NCBI GenBank assembly: GCA_031404635.1
Contig: JANNHY010000279.1
Coordinates: 1-27,307, forward strand
Origin: JAENVT01 sp031404635
GTDB lineage: Bacteria; Actinomycetota; Acidimicrobiia; Acidimicrobiales; Ilumatobacteraceae
Direction: 5' to 3'
DNA length: 27,307 nucleotides
Program-made: the position numbers and the translations under genes
The notes under the pieces: generated by a model
Databases searched by the model: none
What the model was told of the DNA's origin: nothing
What the model saw: only the letters and a program-made list of their open reading frames with translations
In this document: one piece after another, positions 1 through 6,909 of the stretch
How positions within the stretch are numbered: the stretch's first letter is position 1
How the letters are laid out: the number at the start of each line of letters is the position of its first letter

Positions 1-184
1 CAAATTGCACCAGGTTCAAGCGCCGTTGTTGGGCACGGTGTTGAACAGGTCGGCGACCAAGAAAGGCTCGACCTACGGCGGCTACGGCGGCTACGGCGGC
101 TACGGCTACGGATACACCACCAAACCCGCCGAACCAGGCGACGATCGCCCGGGTGTCTCGTGGCCGGAGCCCAGCGTCGGGTAG
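1..184 (+). CDS. Polysaccharide-biosynthesis tyrosine autokinase, C-terminal end (partial)
   Basis: The frame is open from base 2 to the TAG at 182-184 and encodes about 60 residues; the gene starts outside the window. The segment APLLGTVLNRS is typical of the last strand of the P-loop domain of BY-kinases (Wzc/CpsD/CapB type). A Tyr/Gly-rich tail follows, with Tyr in a YGGYGGYGGYGYGY pattern, then a Pro/acidic end. In this family a C-terminal tyrosine cluster is the site of autophosphorylation and controls export and polymerisation of exopolysaccharide. A tyrosine phosphatase lies two genes downstream, which supports the reading. Only the tail is visible, so the kinase motifs cannot be checked. 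Confidence 0.72.
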   Translation, partial: KLHQVQAPLLGTVLNRSATKKGSTYGGYGGYGGYGYGYTTKPAEPGDDRPGVSWPEPSVG

Positions 185-270
185 CTTTTTACAGAAACGC
201 TGGACGAACGGCGCGACTTACTGTAATGTCTCGCCCTGGCGACCCCCCGCTATCAATCGAGGACGGACTG

Positions 271-741
271 ATGAAGCGTGTACTTGTAATCTCTTCTGCT
301 GTTTTGGCGACATTTGTATTGGGGGTGACTGGCGGCCCGGCGAGTGCATACCCACCGGCTCCCACCACCACCACCACCACCACCGCGCCGGCCCCCACTA
401 CGACCGCTGCACCGGCACCGACCACGGTGGCACCGACCACGGTGGCACCGACCACGGCGGCACCGACCACGGCGGCACCGACCACGGTGGCACCGACCAC
501 GGCGGCACCCACCACCACCGTCAGCGCTGGCGCCGGTGCCCCGGTGCCTAGCACCACGATCGCTACCGGTGTCGGCGCCGGTGCCGGTGCCGGCAACACG
601 CCGGCAGCCAATGCGGCGCTGCCCAGAACCGGCTCCGAAAGTGGTAACACCACCACGACCGCCGGTGTGCTGGTACTGGTTGGCGCAGCTCTGATTGGCG
701 CAACGACGCTGCGTCGCCGCAGCCGCGCAATCGCCAGCTGA
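271..741 (+). CDS. LPXTG cell-wall-anchored protein with Ala-Pro-Thr repeats
   Basis: A 156-residue secreted protein of unknown role. The start at 271 is chosen because GAGGACGG lies just upstream and the residues from there form a signal peptide: MKR, a hydrophobic core, then a likely cleavage after GGPASA. The mature part opens with a run of Thr, continues as APTTV/APTTA pentapeptides (bases 415-519) and then a Gly/Ala stretch. The C-terminus has a sorting signal: LPRTG, a hydrophobic span and an Arg-rich tail (LRRRSRAIAS). A class E/F-like sortase would be expected to anchor it, but no sortase is visible here. The Pro/Thr-rich stalk is the kind of region that is often O-glycosylated in actinobacteria (family knowledge). 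It lies between the kinase and phosphatase genes. Confidence 0.85.
   Translation: MKRVLVISSAVLATFVLGVTGGPASAYPPAPTTTTTTTAPAPTTTAAPAPTTVAPTTVAPTTAAPTTAAPTTVAPTTAAPTTTVSAGAGAPVPSTTIATGVGAGAGAGNTPAANAALPRTGSESGNTTTTAGVLVLVGAALIGATTLRRRSRAIAS
415..519 (+). repeat. 15-bp tandem repeat, seven units, inside LPXTG gene
   Basis: Seven units of 15 bp, consensus GCACCGACCACGGYG, encode APTT(V/A/T). Units differ almost only at the last codon (GTG or GCG). A run of ACC triplets (about 363-384) encoding poly-Thr lies just upstream. Unit gain or loss would keep the frame and change only stalk length. Confidence 0.9.
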
Positions 742-757
742 CCTTCCAATTTGCGAG

Positions 758-790
758 ATCCGCAGCACCGCTCGGGCAGGTGCTGCGGAT
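758..790 (+). terminator. Hairpin terminator after the LPXTG gene
   Basis: A perfect 12-bp inverted repeat (ATCCGCAGCACC at 758-769, GGTGCTGCGGAT at 779-790) with a 9-nt loop begins 17 nt after the LPXTG stop codon. The stem is GC-rich but is followed only by TTCGCG, so it would be a weak-U-tract terminator of the kind common in high-GC actinobacteria. Confidence 0.7.
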
Positions 791-818
791 TTCGCGCGTG
801 TGGGCCCCGCTTCGGCGA

Positions 819-824
819 TACCTT
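819..824 (+). promoter_or_regulatory. -10 box for leaderless tyrosine phosphatase
   Basis: TACCTT fits TANNNT and ends 6 nt before the ATG at 831, so transcription would start at or next to the start codon. No Shine-Dalgarno sequence is present. No clear -35 is seen. Confidence 0.45.
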
Positions 825-830
825 CACGGG

Positions 831-1403
831 ATGCCGTTGCGGATCCTCACGGTGTGTACGGCCAACGTCTGTCGGTCACCGATGGCCGCTGCGCTCGTCC
901 ACCACCATCTGAGGGCGAGTGGTATCGAGGCGGTGGTCACCTCCGCCGGCACTCACGCCGGCAGTGTGCGGTCGGACCCCGAGGCGGTGAAGGCGATGCA
1001 CGAGCGCGGGCTCGACATCACGGCCTACACCCCACGCCTGCTCGATCGGGCAATGGTCATCGACAACGGAGCAGACCTCGTCGTGGCCATGACCCGCGGC
1101 CACCTGCGGGCGGTGGCGGTGATGGTCCCCGGGGTGTTCCGGCGCTCGTTCACCGCCAAGGAGCTAGCCCGCAGAACACATCGGGTGATGTTCGAGCGGG
1201 GGCTCGACGAGCCCACGTTCGCCGCATGGCGTGACGCTGTTGGCGAGGGCCGGCTGGCCAAAGACCTGATGGGCGACGACCCCAGCGACGACGTCGCCGA
1301 CCCGTATGGCGAGTCGCTGGATGCACACCGCCGCACCGCAGACGAACTCGACACACTGATGGCCGACATCGCCCGCTCGATTGCCGCGTGGACGACGTCG
1401 TGA
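831..1403 (+). CDS. Low-molecular-weight protein-tyrosine phosphatase
   Basis: A 190-residue cytoplasmic phosphatase of the LMW-PTP family (Wzb/PtpA/arsenate-reductase fold). The N-terminal P-loop VCTANVCRSPM gives the C-X5-R-S signature with the nucleophilic Cys, and a late ADPYG supplies the expected catalytic Asp. The likely role is dephosphorylation of the upstream tyrosine autokinase, as with Wzb and Wzc. The ATG at 831 is preferred to the in-frame upstream start at 780 because family homology begins at ILTVCTAN and a TACCTT box ends 6 nt before the ATG, which suggests a leaderless message. LMW-PTP and arsenate reductase share this fold; the DP loop and the kinase neighbour favour phosphatase. 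Confidence 0.85.
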   Translation: MPLRILTVCTANVCRSPMAAALVHHHLRASGIEAVVTSAGTHAGSVRSDPEAVKAMHERGLDITAYTPRLLDRAMVIDNGADLVVAMTRGHLRAVAVMVPGVFRRSFTAKELARRTHRVMFERGLDEPTFAAWRDAVGEGRLAKDLMGDDPSDDVADPYGESLDAHRRTADELDTLMADIARSIAAWTTS

Positions 1404-1433
1404 TCAGGCCAGCCAGGCGACCCGGCTACCCGG

Positions 1434-1808
1434 CTAGGCCTCGAGGAGCGCAACCGAATACCGAGCGAAGCTCGAATCGCGACTGACGATGCTGCAGCTC
1501 TCGAGCTGCGCTTGGGCGATCATCATCCGGTCGAATGGATCGCGATGGTGCATCGGGAGGCGGGCCGCCGCTTGGCCGTGCACTGCCGTGATCGGCAGCC
1601 AGGTCAGGCCAGCGGCCTCGACCTCGGCGATCAGGTCAGCGTCGATGGTGAGCTTACCGAGGGCCGATTTGATCTCGAGTTCCCAGATGGACACTGCACT
1701 GACATAGACCTCGTTGGCGGAGTCGGCGATCGCTGCACTGGCTTGCCCCGACATCGGCATGCCGCCCAGCCACCACAGCAGGCAATGAGAGTCGAGAAGC
1801 AGGTTCAC
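1434..1808 (-). CDS. VapC-type PIN-domain toxin
   Basis: A 124-residue PIN-domain protein, predicted Mg2+-dependent RNase toxin. The acidic residues of the fold are in place: Asp in LLLDSH near the N-terminus, Glu in SIWELEIK, Asp in HRDPFDRMM, and Asp in VSRDSSF near the C-terminus. DPFDRMMIAQA is characteristic of the subfamily paired with Phd/YefM antitoxins. The GTG start at 1808 is chosen because it overlaps the antitoxin stop as GTGA and leaves VNLLLDSH at the N-terminus; the longer reading from 1841 would run far into the antitoxin gene. Target RNA is unknown. Confidence 0.88.
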   Translation of the reverse strand: MNLLLDSHCLLWWLGGMPMSGQASAAIADSANEVYVSAVSIWELEIKSALGKLTIDADLIAEVEAAGLTWLPITAVHGQAAARLPMHHRDPFDRMMIAQAQLESCSIVSRDSSFARYSVALLEA

Positions 1809-2047
1809 TCCGTCGTGCCCTCGAACGCGTCGATCAGCCAAGGGGCCGTCACGTCGAAGTCGTCGGCGAAGAAGATCTTGCCCCGTAGGCGGCCGGGAAG
1901 CCGCGGTGGACGATCTGCAGCGAGGGCGACCAGACGCGCTACCGGGCGACCGGCGCGAGCAACCACGATTTCCTCGCCGGCCGCGGCGCGGTCGAGGAGG
2001 CGGGACAGGTGGGTCTTGGCGTCGTGCACGTTCACCATCGTTGACAT
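1805..2047 (-). CDS. Phd/YefM-family antitoxin
   Basis: An 80-residue antitoxin. The N-terminal VNVHDAKTHLSRLLDRAAAGEEIVVARAGRPVARLV is a typical Phd/YefM DNA-binding domain; the C-terminal part (FFADDFDVTAPWLIDAF) is the toxin-neutralising tail. It is the first gene of the pair and overlaps the toxin start by 4 bp, which implies translational coupling. The ATG at 2047 is chosen because a TAGACT box ends 6 nt upstream and no Shine-Dalgarno is present; the ATG at 2038 is the alternative. It probably represses its own operon through the dyad next to its start. Confidence 0.87.
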   Translation of the reverse strand: MSTMVNVHDAKTHLSRLLDRAAAGEEIVVARAGRPVARLVALAADRPPRLPGRLRGKIFFADDFDVTAPWLIDAFEGTTE

Positions 2048-2080
2048 GACATCAGTCTAGTCCGACTGAGTCCGGTCATG
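2045..2080 (-). promoter_or_regulatory. Promoter/operator of the antitoxin-toxin operon
   Basis: On the minus strand TAGACT (2054-2059) ends 6 nt before the antitoxin ATG. It lies within an inverted repeat CAGTC-N6-GACTG (2053-2068), flanked by CATGAC (2045-2050) and GTCATG (2075-2080). The two dyads are offset by 2 bp. This is where a Phd-type repressor would be expected to bind; the binding itself is inferred. Confidence 0.5.
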
Positions 2081-2418
2081 TGAAGGCACGAACTTCCACT
2101 CCACTCTGCTCCGCAATTCTCCAGGTGTGCAGCCCGACCAGCTGGCCTCGGCAACGCCGTGCGCCTCATGGCATCGCCACTGTGTTCGGGCCCTTCGGCA
2201 AGCCCACTTCCGCTAGCGCCCTCGGCATAGATTCGGAGTCTCGCGTCGCCGTAGGCGACCGAAAACCGGGGCTTGCATTGATGTTTCGCTTCACGCCTCG
2301 GGGGGTACTCACCGGGTCGAGGATTAGGTGAAAGCCACATTTTGATCTCGCGAAGCAATCACGGCGCTCAGCGAGCGATTCGGTCGCACCACGGCTGTGC
2401 TCATCGACAAGGCGGGCC
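2081..2418. other. Non-coding gap upstream of the diguanylate cyclase
   Basis: About 340 bases with no coding region I can support. Short open frames exist on both strands, but none has a ribosome-binding site or recognisable composition. A small hairpin GTCGCC-GTA-GGCGAC lies at 2245-2259. I looked for the conserved bases of c-di-GMP riboswitches because of the GGDEF gene downstream and did not find them. Confidence 0.5.
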
Positions 2419-4596
2419 GTGATGCTGAGGCGTCGAGTACGAGTTCGGCCGTCGGAGCATTCAGCAGCCGAGCCGGCAGCGCTTCCGCAGGTGGCCCAAG
2501 CCGCCGGCGCTGTGGGCGTTGCGATCGGCACGATCGTCATCGCCGGCTGGGTGTTCGACTCCGATCCGCTGAAGCGTGTGGCTCCGGGCCTCGCCACCAT
2601 GAAGTTCAACACGGCGATTTGCATCGTCGCGCTCGGGGCCGTGCTGGTGTTCGGCGCTCGTCGGCGGTTCCGCCAGGCCGCGCTCGGCGGAGTCTGTGCG
2701 GTGGTCCTGGCCACCCTGGTCGAGTACGCGTTCGGGATCAGCATCGGGATCGATGAACTGCTTTTCGACGACGCCGTTCCTGGCACGACCTTTCCGGGTC
2801 GCATGGCGTTGTCGTCAGCGGCGTGCTTTCTCCTACTTGCGGCCGCGCTTGCTACCTCGTCGACGCGATATTCGAGTTGGCGCCAGGGCTGCGCGGCGAC
2901 GGTTTGCGCTCTGGGGTGGGTTGGGTTGCTCGGCTACATATTCGGGGCCTCGGATCTGTACACGATTGGGACTCTGTCGGCAATGGCCCTGCACACCGCG
3001 GTCGCGGTGTTGGTTCTCGCTGTCGGGGTTCTAGCGACAATCCCGGGCAGCGTGCTGGTCAGGGCCGTGCGCCGACAAGACGCCGGGGCCTTCGCGCTTC
3101 GTCAATTTCTGCCTCTTGCCGTAGTTGGCCTTCCGGCTCTCGGCTTTCTTCGGCTCGAGGGTCAGCGTGCTGGCTGGTACGGCACCGAGTTCGGGTTGGC
3201 GCTGATGGTCACGGTTTCGTCACTCGTGGTCTGTTTCGTCGCCATACGCGTTGCTGGGAGGTTGACGAGTAGCGAGACCGACCGAAATCGTGTGCTCGCC
3301 GAACTCGAGGCGCTGAACGTCGACCTCGAACGGCGAGTTGACGAACGCACCAACGACCTCGCGGTCAGCGAGGCGTGGGCGCTCTCGCTTTCCAACTCTG
3401 CGCCCATCGGAATCTTCCGCACCGATGCTGGCGGCTCGTGCACATTTACCAACGAACGTTGGCAGGAGATTTGCGGAATCGGAGCAGCGGAAGCATTGGG
3501 TTCGGGCTGGGTAGCCGGGATTCATCCGGCAGACCGCGACAGGGTTGACGCGGCGTGGGCCTTGGCGGCGACCACGCAAGCAGGCTTGGACGTCGAGTTC
3601 CGGGGTTTGAGACCTACGGGCGAGATGCGATGGGTGCGTGCCCGCGCCGTTGGCGTTATGGACCGGTTGGGCAACGTCAGCGGCTACGCCGGCACTCTGG
3701 AAGACACCACCGACCGCCGCGTCGCCGAAGAGCAGTTCCGCACCGCGTTTGATTCTGCGCCAATCGGAATGGCCCTCATCGACCGCTCCGGAAACTTCTT
3801 GAAGACGAATGCGGCGCTGAGGACGATGGTGGGGTGTGACGCCAACGATCTGCTGTCCGTCACAGCAACGGAACTCGTGAGTCCCGACGGGTTGCACGTG
3901 GTCGATGATCGCCAGGCCGAGCCGTTCGGTGCAACCAGCAACGACCGACGATTGGTGCACGCCAACGGCACCGTGATCTGGGCATCGGTCCGCCTCGCCC
4001 CGATCGTCGACCAAGCCGGCGAAACGAACTTCACGCTCGTCCAGGTAATCGACGTCACCGAACAGCGCCGGGCGGAGTCGGAGCTCTTCTTCCTGGCGAA
4101 CCACGACCCACTCACGGGTTTGCAGAACCGGCGCAGCTTCGAGGCCGCACTCGACGCGCATGTCGCACGCGCTGCCCGGGGCGCCGCGGCAGGCGCCCTC
4201 CTCTTCCTCGACATCGACCATTTCAAAGCGGTCAACGACTCCTACGGACACCAGATCGGCGACCAGGTCATCGTGGCCGCGGCGAACGCACTGCGGGCGC
4301 GATTGCGCAGATCCGACGTCATCGCCCGCATCGGCGGTGACGAGTTCGCAGTATTACTTCCAACCGGCAGCGCCGCAGATGCCCGCCTTGTCGCCGACAT
4401 GCTCGTTCGCGTCGTGCGGGCCGACATCGCAGTTGTCGCAAACATCGAGCTGGGTCTCACGATCAGCGTTGGCCTTTCGTTGTTCGACGTCGACGGGCGC
4501 ACAGCGGACGAAATGCTGATGGCCGCCGATGTTGCCATGTATGAGGCCAAAGAACGCGGACGCGACCAATGGGCAGAGACAACGGCTTCCCGCTAG
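2419..4596 (+). CDS. Membrane-bound PAS-PAS-GGDEF diguanylate cyclase
   Basis: A 725-residue predicted enzyme making cyclic di-GMP from two GTP. Residues ~25-290 form a membrane sensor region with about eight hydrophobic spans, followed by a short coiled linker (DRNRVLAELEALNVDLERR). Two PAS domains follow (~324-435, starting SNSAPIGIFRTD, and ~440-555, starting FDSAPIGMALID), then a GGDEF domain (~560-720). The catalytic motif is intact: GGDEF at 639-643. An inhibitory I-site RRSD is at 630-633, exactly five residues before it, so product feedback inhibition is expected. No EAL or HD-GYP domain is present. The GTG at 2419 is followed directly by an ATG at 2422, either of which could be the start; AAGGCGGG lies upstream. 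The ligands of the sensor domains are unknown. Confidence 0.88.
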   Translation: MMLRRRVRVRPSEHSAAEPAALPQVAQAAGAVGVAIGTIVIAGWVFDSDPLKRVAPGLATMKFNTAICIVALGAVLVFGARRRFRQAALGGVCAVVLATLVEYAFGISIGIDELLFDDAVPGTTFPGRMALSSAACFLLLAAALATSSTRYSSWRQGCAATVCALGWVGLLGYIFGASDLYTIGTLSAMALHTAVAVLVLAVGVLATIPGSVLVRAVRRQDAGAFALRQFLPLAVVGLPALGFLRLEGQRAGWYGTEFGLALMVTVSSLVVCFVAIRVAGRLTSSETDRNRVLAELEALNVDLERRVDERTNDLAVSEAWALSLSNSAPIGIFRTDAGGSCTFTNERWQEICGIGAAEALGSGWVAGIHPADRDRVDAAWALAATTQAGLDVEFRGLRPTGEMRWVRARAVGVMDRLGNVSGYAGTLEDTTDRRVAEEQFRTAFDSAPIGMALIDRSGNFLKTNAALRTMVGCDANDLLSVTATELVSPDGLHVVDDRQAEPFGATSNDRRLVHANGTVIWASVRLAPIVDQAGETNFTLVQVIDVTEQRRAESELFFLANHDPLTGLQNRRSFEAALDAHVARAARGAAAGALLFLDIDHFKAVNDSYGHQIGDQVIVAAANALRARLRRSDVIARIGGDEFAVLLPTGSAADARLVADMLVRVVRADIAVVANIELGLTISVGLSLFDVDGRTADEMLMAADVAMYEAKERGRDQWAETTASR

Positions 4597-5225
4597 CCGC
4601 GTTGCTGGTCGCGAGCGCGGGCCGTTCCTTCGAATGTCCATCCCAAGATCTTTGGGTCGCCTTTGAGGTAGTACGTGTCCAGCGGGCCAACCTGTAGTCC
4701 GGCGTCCTCGATTATCCGTGGGATGTCGCGGTCAAGGTTGCAGCCGCACGCCAGTCGCCGTTGCAAAGGATTCAGTCGCTTCTGCCATTTCAGCACTCGC
4801 TCGTCCGGCGAACAGCCGTGTTCGACGAACCGGAAGATGCCTCCCGGACGCAGCACCCGGCCGATCTCGCCCACCGCAGCCACGGGATCCGGGATGCTGC
4901 ATAGCGTCCATGTGGACAGGGCCGCATCGACGGATTCGTCGTCGAGTGGCAACTCCTGCCCGTCCAGTCCAACGAACTCAACCCGTACCGCGCTCGCGGC
5001 GATGCGCTCCGAGGCGAGGGTCCGACCGCGCTCGAGCGGGTCGACCGCGCGCAACACGGCAACCGTGGGCGGTAGGTGAGCCAGGTTCAGCCCCGTTCCG
5101 AAGCCGATCTCGACGACGTCACCCGACAGTGGGGCGCACACCCGCGATCGGATCTGCCTGGTTTGCTCGGTGTCCATCAGACGGTTCATCACCCGTGGGA
5201 AGACTCGGTCGGCGTAGAAACCCAT
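4593..5225 (-). CDS. Class I SAM-dependent methyltransferase (METTL7/UbiE-like)
   Basis: A 210-residue Rossmann-fold methyltransferase of unknown substrate. Motif I is VVEIGFGTGLNLAHLP; the second acidic strand is AVDPLERG; LSTWTLCSIPDPVAAVGEIGRVLRPGG is the usual post-I/motif III region. The C-terminal CSPDERVLKWQKRLNPLQRRLACGCNLDRDI resembles METTL7-type proteins. The ATG at 5225 (MGFYADRVFPRVMNRLMD) is chosen because family similarity begins there; the in-frame extension to 5345 looks non-coding. It converges on the diguanylate cyclase with a shared CTAG stop. It is 173 bp from the next leftward gene, so it may or may not belong to that operon. Confidence 0.8.
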   Translation of the reverse strand: MGFYADRVFPRVMNRLMDTEQTRQIRSRVCAPLSGDVVEIGFGTGLNLAHLPPTVAVLRAVDPLERGRTLASERIAASAVRVEFVGLDGQELPLDDESVDAALSTWTLCSIPDPVAAVGEIGRVLRPGGIFRFVEHGCSPDERVLKWQKRLNPLQRRLACGCNLDRDIPRIIEDAGLQVGPLDTYYLKGDPKILGWTFEGTARARDQQRG

Positions 5226-5398
5226 CGCGACAGTCTCGCACCACCGTCCTACGTTGATCGGGGTGTGGACGCTACGCCGGCGAGGGTGAGGAGGGTGGTT
5301 AGGCCTTCGGTCGTTCCCGGCCAACGATGTCGTGTCGGCTCTCAATACCTACCGTCGCACAACTACGTGACGCATTCGGCCGTGAGTACCACGTCATA

Positions 5399-6172
5399 TC
5401 AAGCGCGGCGGGCGAGGAAGGCGTAGCCGTAGACCTCGAACGAGCGGGCCTTGGCTTCGCCGGTCGCGCCGCCGAAGGTGTCGACGGGCGGCCCGATGGT
5501 GACCTGGTCGAACCCGGAGTCTTCGAGCATCTGTTGCCAGCCCGCACGGGGCAGCCCTCCGGCAATTCAAGCGGTCCACAGATTGACGTCGTGCATCGCC
5601 TCGATGGGAACGGGTCGGCCATTGGCGATGTCGGCGAATTGCAGCACGCCGCCTGGGCTCAGCACCCGGTGGATCTCGGCGAATACGGCTTGTTTGTCGG
5701 CGCACAGGTTGATCACGCCGTTGGAGATGACAACATCGGCCCACCCGTTGTCGACGGGTATGGTCTCGGCGAGCCCCGCGCGGAACTCGACGTGTGCGTA
5801 TTCGAGTTGCTCGGCGGTGGCTCGTGATTTGGCGAGCATCTCGGGGGTCATGTCGATCCCGATGACGCGCCCGGTCGCACCGGTTTGGGTGGCGGCGATG
5901 AACGAGTCGAAACCAGCGCCCGAGCCGACGTCAACCACGCGCTCGCCCAATTCGAGGCGGCGTAGCGAGAATGGGTTGCCGACCCCGGCGAAGGACTCGA
6001 CCGCCTGATCCGGCAGTGAGTCGACGGTTGCCTGGTCGTAGCCGAGGCGGGCAGCGAGCGGGCGGCCGGTGTGGAAGTGATGGGCGCCGTGCGGGTCGAG
6101 GGCGACATCGCGGTACTTGTCGCGTACCTGCGTGCGCAAGGTGTCGACATCGACGAGAAGATCGTTGGACAT
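5399..6172 (-). CDS. ArsM-like SAM methyltransferase, probable selenoprotein (Sec at codon 202)
   Basis: Read through an in-frame UGA at 5567-5569, the gene encodes 257 residues. SAM-binding motif I is VVDVGSGAGFDSFIA; GVIGIDMTPEML-like and VISNGVINLCADK segments follow, as in arsenite methyltransferases. The UGA follows HDVNLWTA, where relatives read DLWTGC-(I/V)AG, so it replaces a Cys. The frame continues IAGGLPRAGWQQMLEDSGF and on to GYAFLARRA, then TGA at 5399-5401; this is the expected family C-terminus. A SECIS-like hairpin lies at 5534-5565. The ArsM cysteines near GCGNP and SNC are replaced (FAGVGNPF, SNGVINLC), so arsenite may not be the substrate. I recall a selenoprotein methyltransferase family named MduS that may be this one. 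The start at 6172 has AGGAGG 6 nt upstream; the ArsR-rhodanese gene ends 2 nt before it. If UGA terminates, the product is 201 residues (5567-6172). Confidence 0.78.
5534..5565 (-). promoter_or_regulatory. Candidate bacterial SECIS element
   Basis: Starting 1 nt after the UGA on the minus strand, TTGCC (5561-5565) can pair with GGCAA (5534-5538). Within it GCCC (5549-5552) pairs with GGGC (5540-5543) around a CGUGC apical loop. Bacterial SECIS elements are hairpins shortly downstream of the UGA, inside the coding region, with a G in the first two loop positions; here G is second. The upper stem is only 4 bp with an 8/1 internal loop, so this is plausible but not proven. Confidence 0.5.
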
Positions 6173-6174
6173 GG

Positions 6175-6843
6175 TCATCCTCCTGTTCCGACCGCGAGGG
6201 GCAGGCCGGCTCGTTTCCATTCGGGGTATCCGTCTTCGAGGCGGCGGGCATTGAAGCCACGTCGGCGGAGTTGGCGCACGGCCTCGTCGGCGTACACGCA
6301 GTACGGGCCGCGGCAGTAAGCAACGATCTCGGTGTCCTTGGCCAGCGAACGTAGGCGGCGCAGTTCGCCGACGGGGACGGACCGGGCACCGGGGATGTGG
6401 CCGGCCTCGTATTCTGCTGCGGGGCGGACGTCGAGGACGACGACGTCTCCGGCTTTGAGGCGGGCTTCGAGTTCGCGGCGGCTCACCGGTTCGAGACCGG
6501 AGCGGTCGCCGAGGTAGGCGTCGGCGAGTTCGTTGATGCCGGCGACGTGTTCGGCGGCGATGTCGCGCATCGCTGCCCACACGTCGCCGACGCGGTCACT
6601 GGCCAGCATGTAGACGATGCGGGTGCCTTCTCGACGGGTGCGCAGCACACCGGCGCGGGCCATCGCTCGTAGGTGATGGGAGGTGTTGGCCACGCTCTGG
6701 CCGATCTCGGCTGCGATCTGCTCGACGGAGCGTTCGCCTTGGGCTAGTACGTCGACGATCTCGGCTCGCCGTCCACTGGCCAGCGCCTTGGCCACTTCGG
6801 CGAACGCGTCGAACAACGCGTCCTTCGCTGCCCTGTCTCCCAC
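6175..6843 (-). CDS. ArsR-family regulator fused to a rhodanese domain
   Basis: A 222-residue fusion. Residues ~8-100 form an ArsR/SmtB winged helix (SVEQIAAEIGQSVANTSHHLRAMARAGVLRTRREG is the recognition region). Residues ~118-215 form a rhodanese domain with the active-site loop AYCRGPYC (Cys177, Cys182) and the usual DVRPAAEYEAGHIPGA and DGYPEWKRAGLPL ends. The HTH part contains no Cys, so the dithiol switch of BigR/SqrR-type sensors is absent there and the rhodanese Cys is the likely sensor (inference). The GTG start has GGGAGGA about 4 nt upstream. It is first in the leftward operon, 2 nt before the methyltransferase, and probably represses both arms through the operators at 6867-6926. 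Confidence 0.88.
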   Translation of the reverse strand: MGDRAAKDALFDAFAEVAKALASGRRAEIVDVLAQGERSVEQIAAEIGQSVANTSHHLRAMARAGVLRTRREGTRIVYMLASDRVGDVWAAMRDIAAEHVAGINELADAYLGDRSGLEPVSRRELEARLKAGDVVVLDVRPAAEYEAGHIPGARSVPVGELRRLRSLAKDTEIVAYCRGPYCVYADEAVRQLRRRGFNARRLEDGYPEWKRAGLPLAVGTGG

Positions 6844-6866
6844 GCAATCCTCCCTATTCGTCGATT

Positions 6867-6886
6867 ATTCAAACTACTACTTGAAT
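6867..6886. promoter_or_regulatory. ArsR-type operator 1
   Basis: Perfect inverted repeat ATTCAA-N8-TTGAAT. It contains ATTC-N8-GAAT, the core I recall for BigR-type operators. Its right half-site TTGAAT (6881-6886) doubles as the -35 of the rightward promoter. Confidence 0.75.
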
Positions 6887-6909
6887 ATTCGGAAGGCAAG
6901 GCATATATT
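6881..6909 (+). promoter_or_regulatory. Rightward promoter of the sulfur operon
   Basis: -35 TTGAAT (6881-6886), a 17-nt spacer and -10 TATATT (6904-6909), close to the sigma-70 consensus and far more AT-rich than the surroundings. Both hexamers overlap operator half-sites, so regulator binding should block polymerase. Confidence 0.7.

Noticed and set aside
189..827. 212-codon minus-strand frame rich in Val/Ala/Gly opposite the LPXTG repeats
   Set aside because: Antisense product of the Thr/Pro/Ala repeat, not a gene.
2081..2418. c-di-GMP riboswitch before the diguanylate cyclase
   Set aside because: The conserved GEMM core sequences could not be found.
3220..4251. 343-codon frame opposite the diguanylate cyclase
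   Set aside because: No recognisable domain; the sense strand has intact PAS and GGDEF motifs.
5567..5569. UGA as an ordinary nonsense mutation
   Set aside because: The downstream 55 codons keep family-like sequence, the codon replaces a conserved Cys, and a hairpin follows. Not fully excluded without sel genes.
5299..5622. Minus-strand 107-codon frame downstream of the UGA
   Set aside because: It is a different phase from the methyltransferase and has the Ser/Pro/Arg composition of a shadow frame; the in-phase continuation matches the family.
5399..6172. Classical arsenite methyltransferase ArsM
   Set aside because: Overall fold fits, but the conserved arsenic-binding cysteines near GCGNP and in the SNC motif are replaced and no other ars genes are nearby; substrate left open.
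5567..6580. A 337-codon minus-strand frame including the methyltransferase with an Arg/Pro-rich N-terminal extension
   Set aside because: The extension lies out of phase inside the ArsR-rhodanese gene and is low-complexity Arg/Pro; the real start at 6172 has AGGAGG at ideal spacing.
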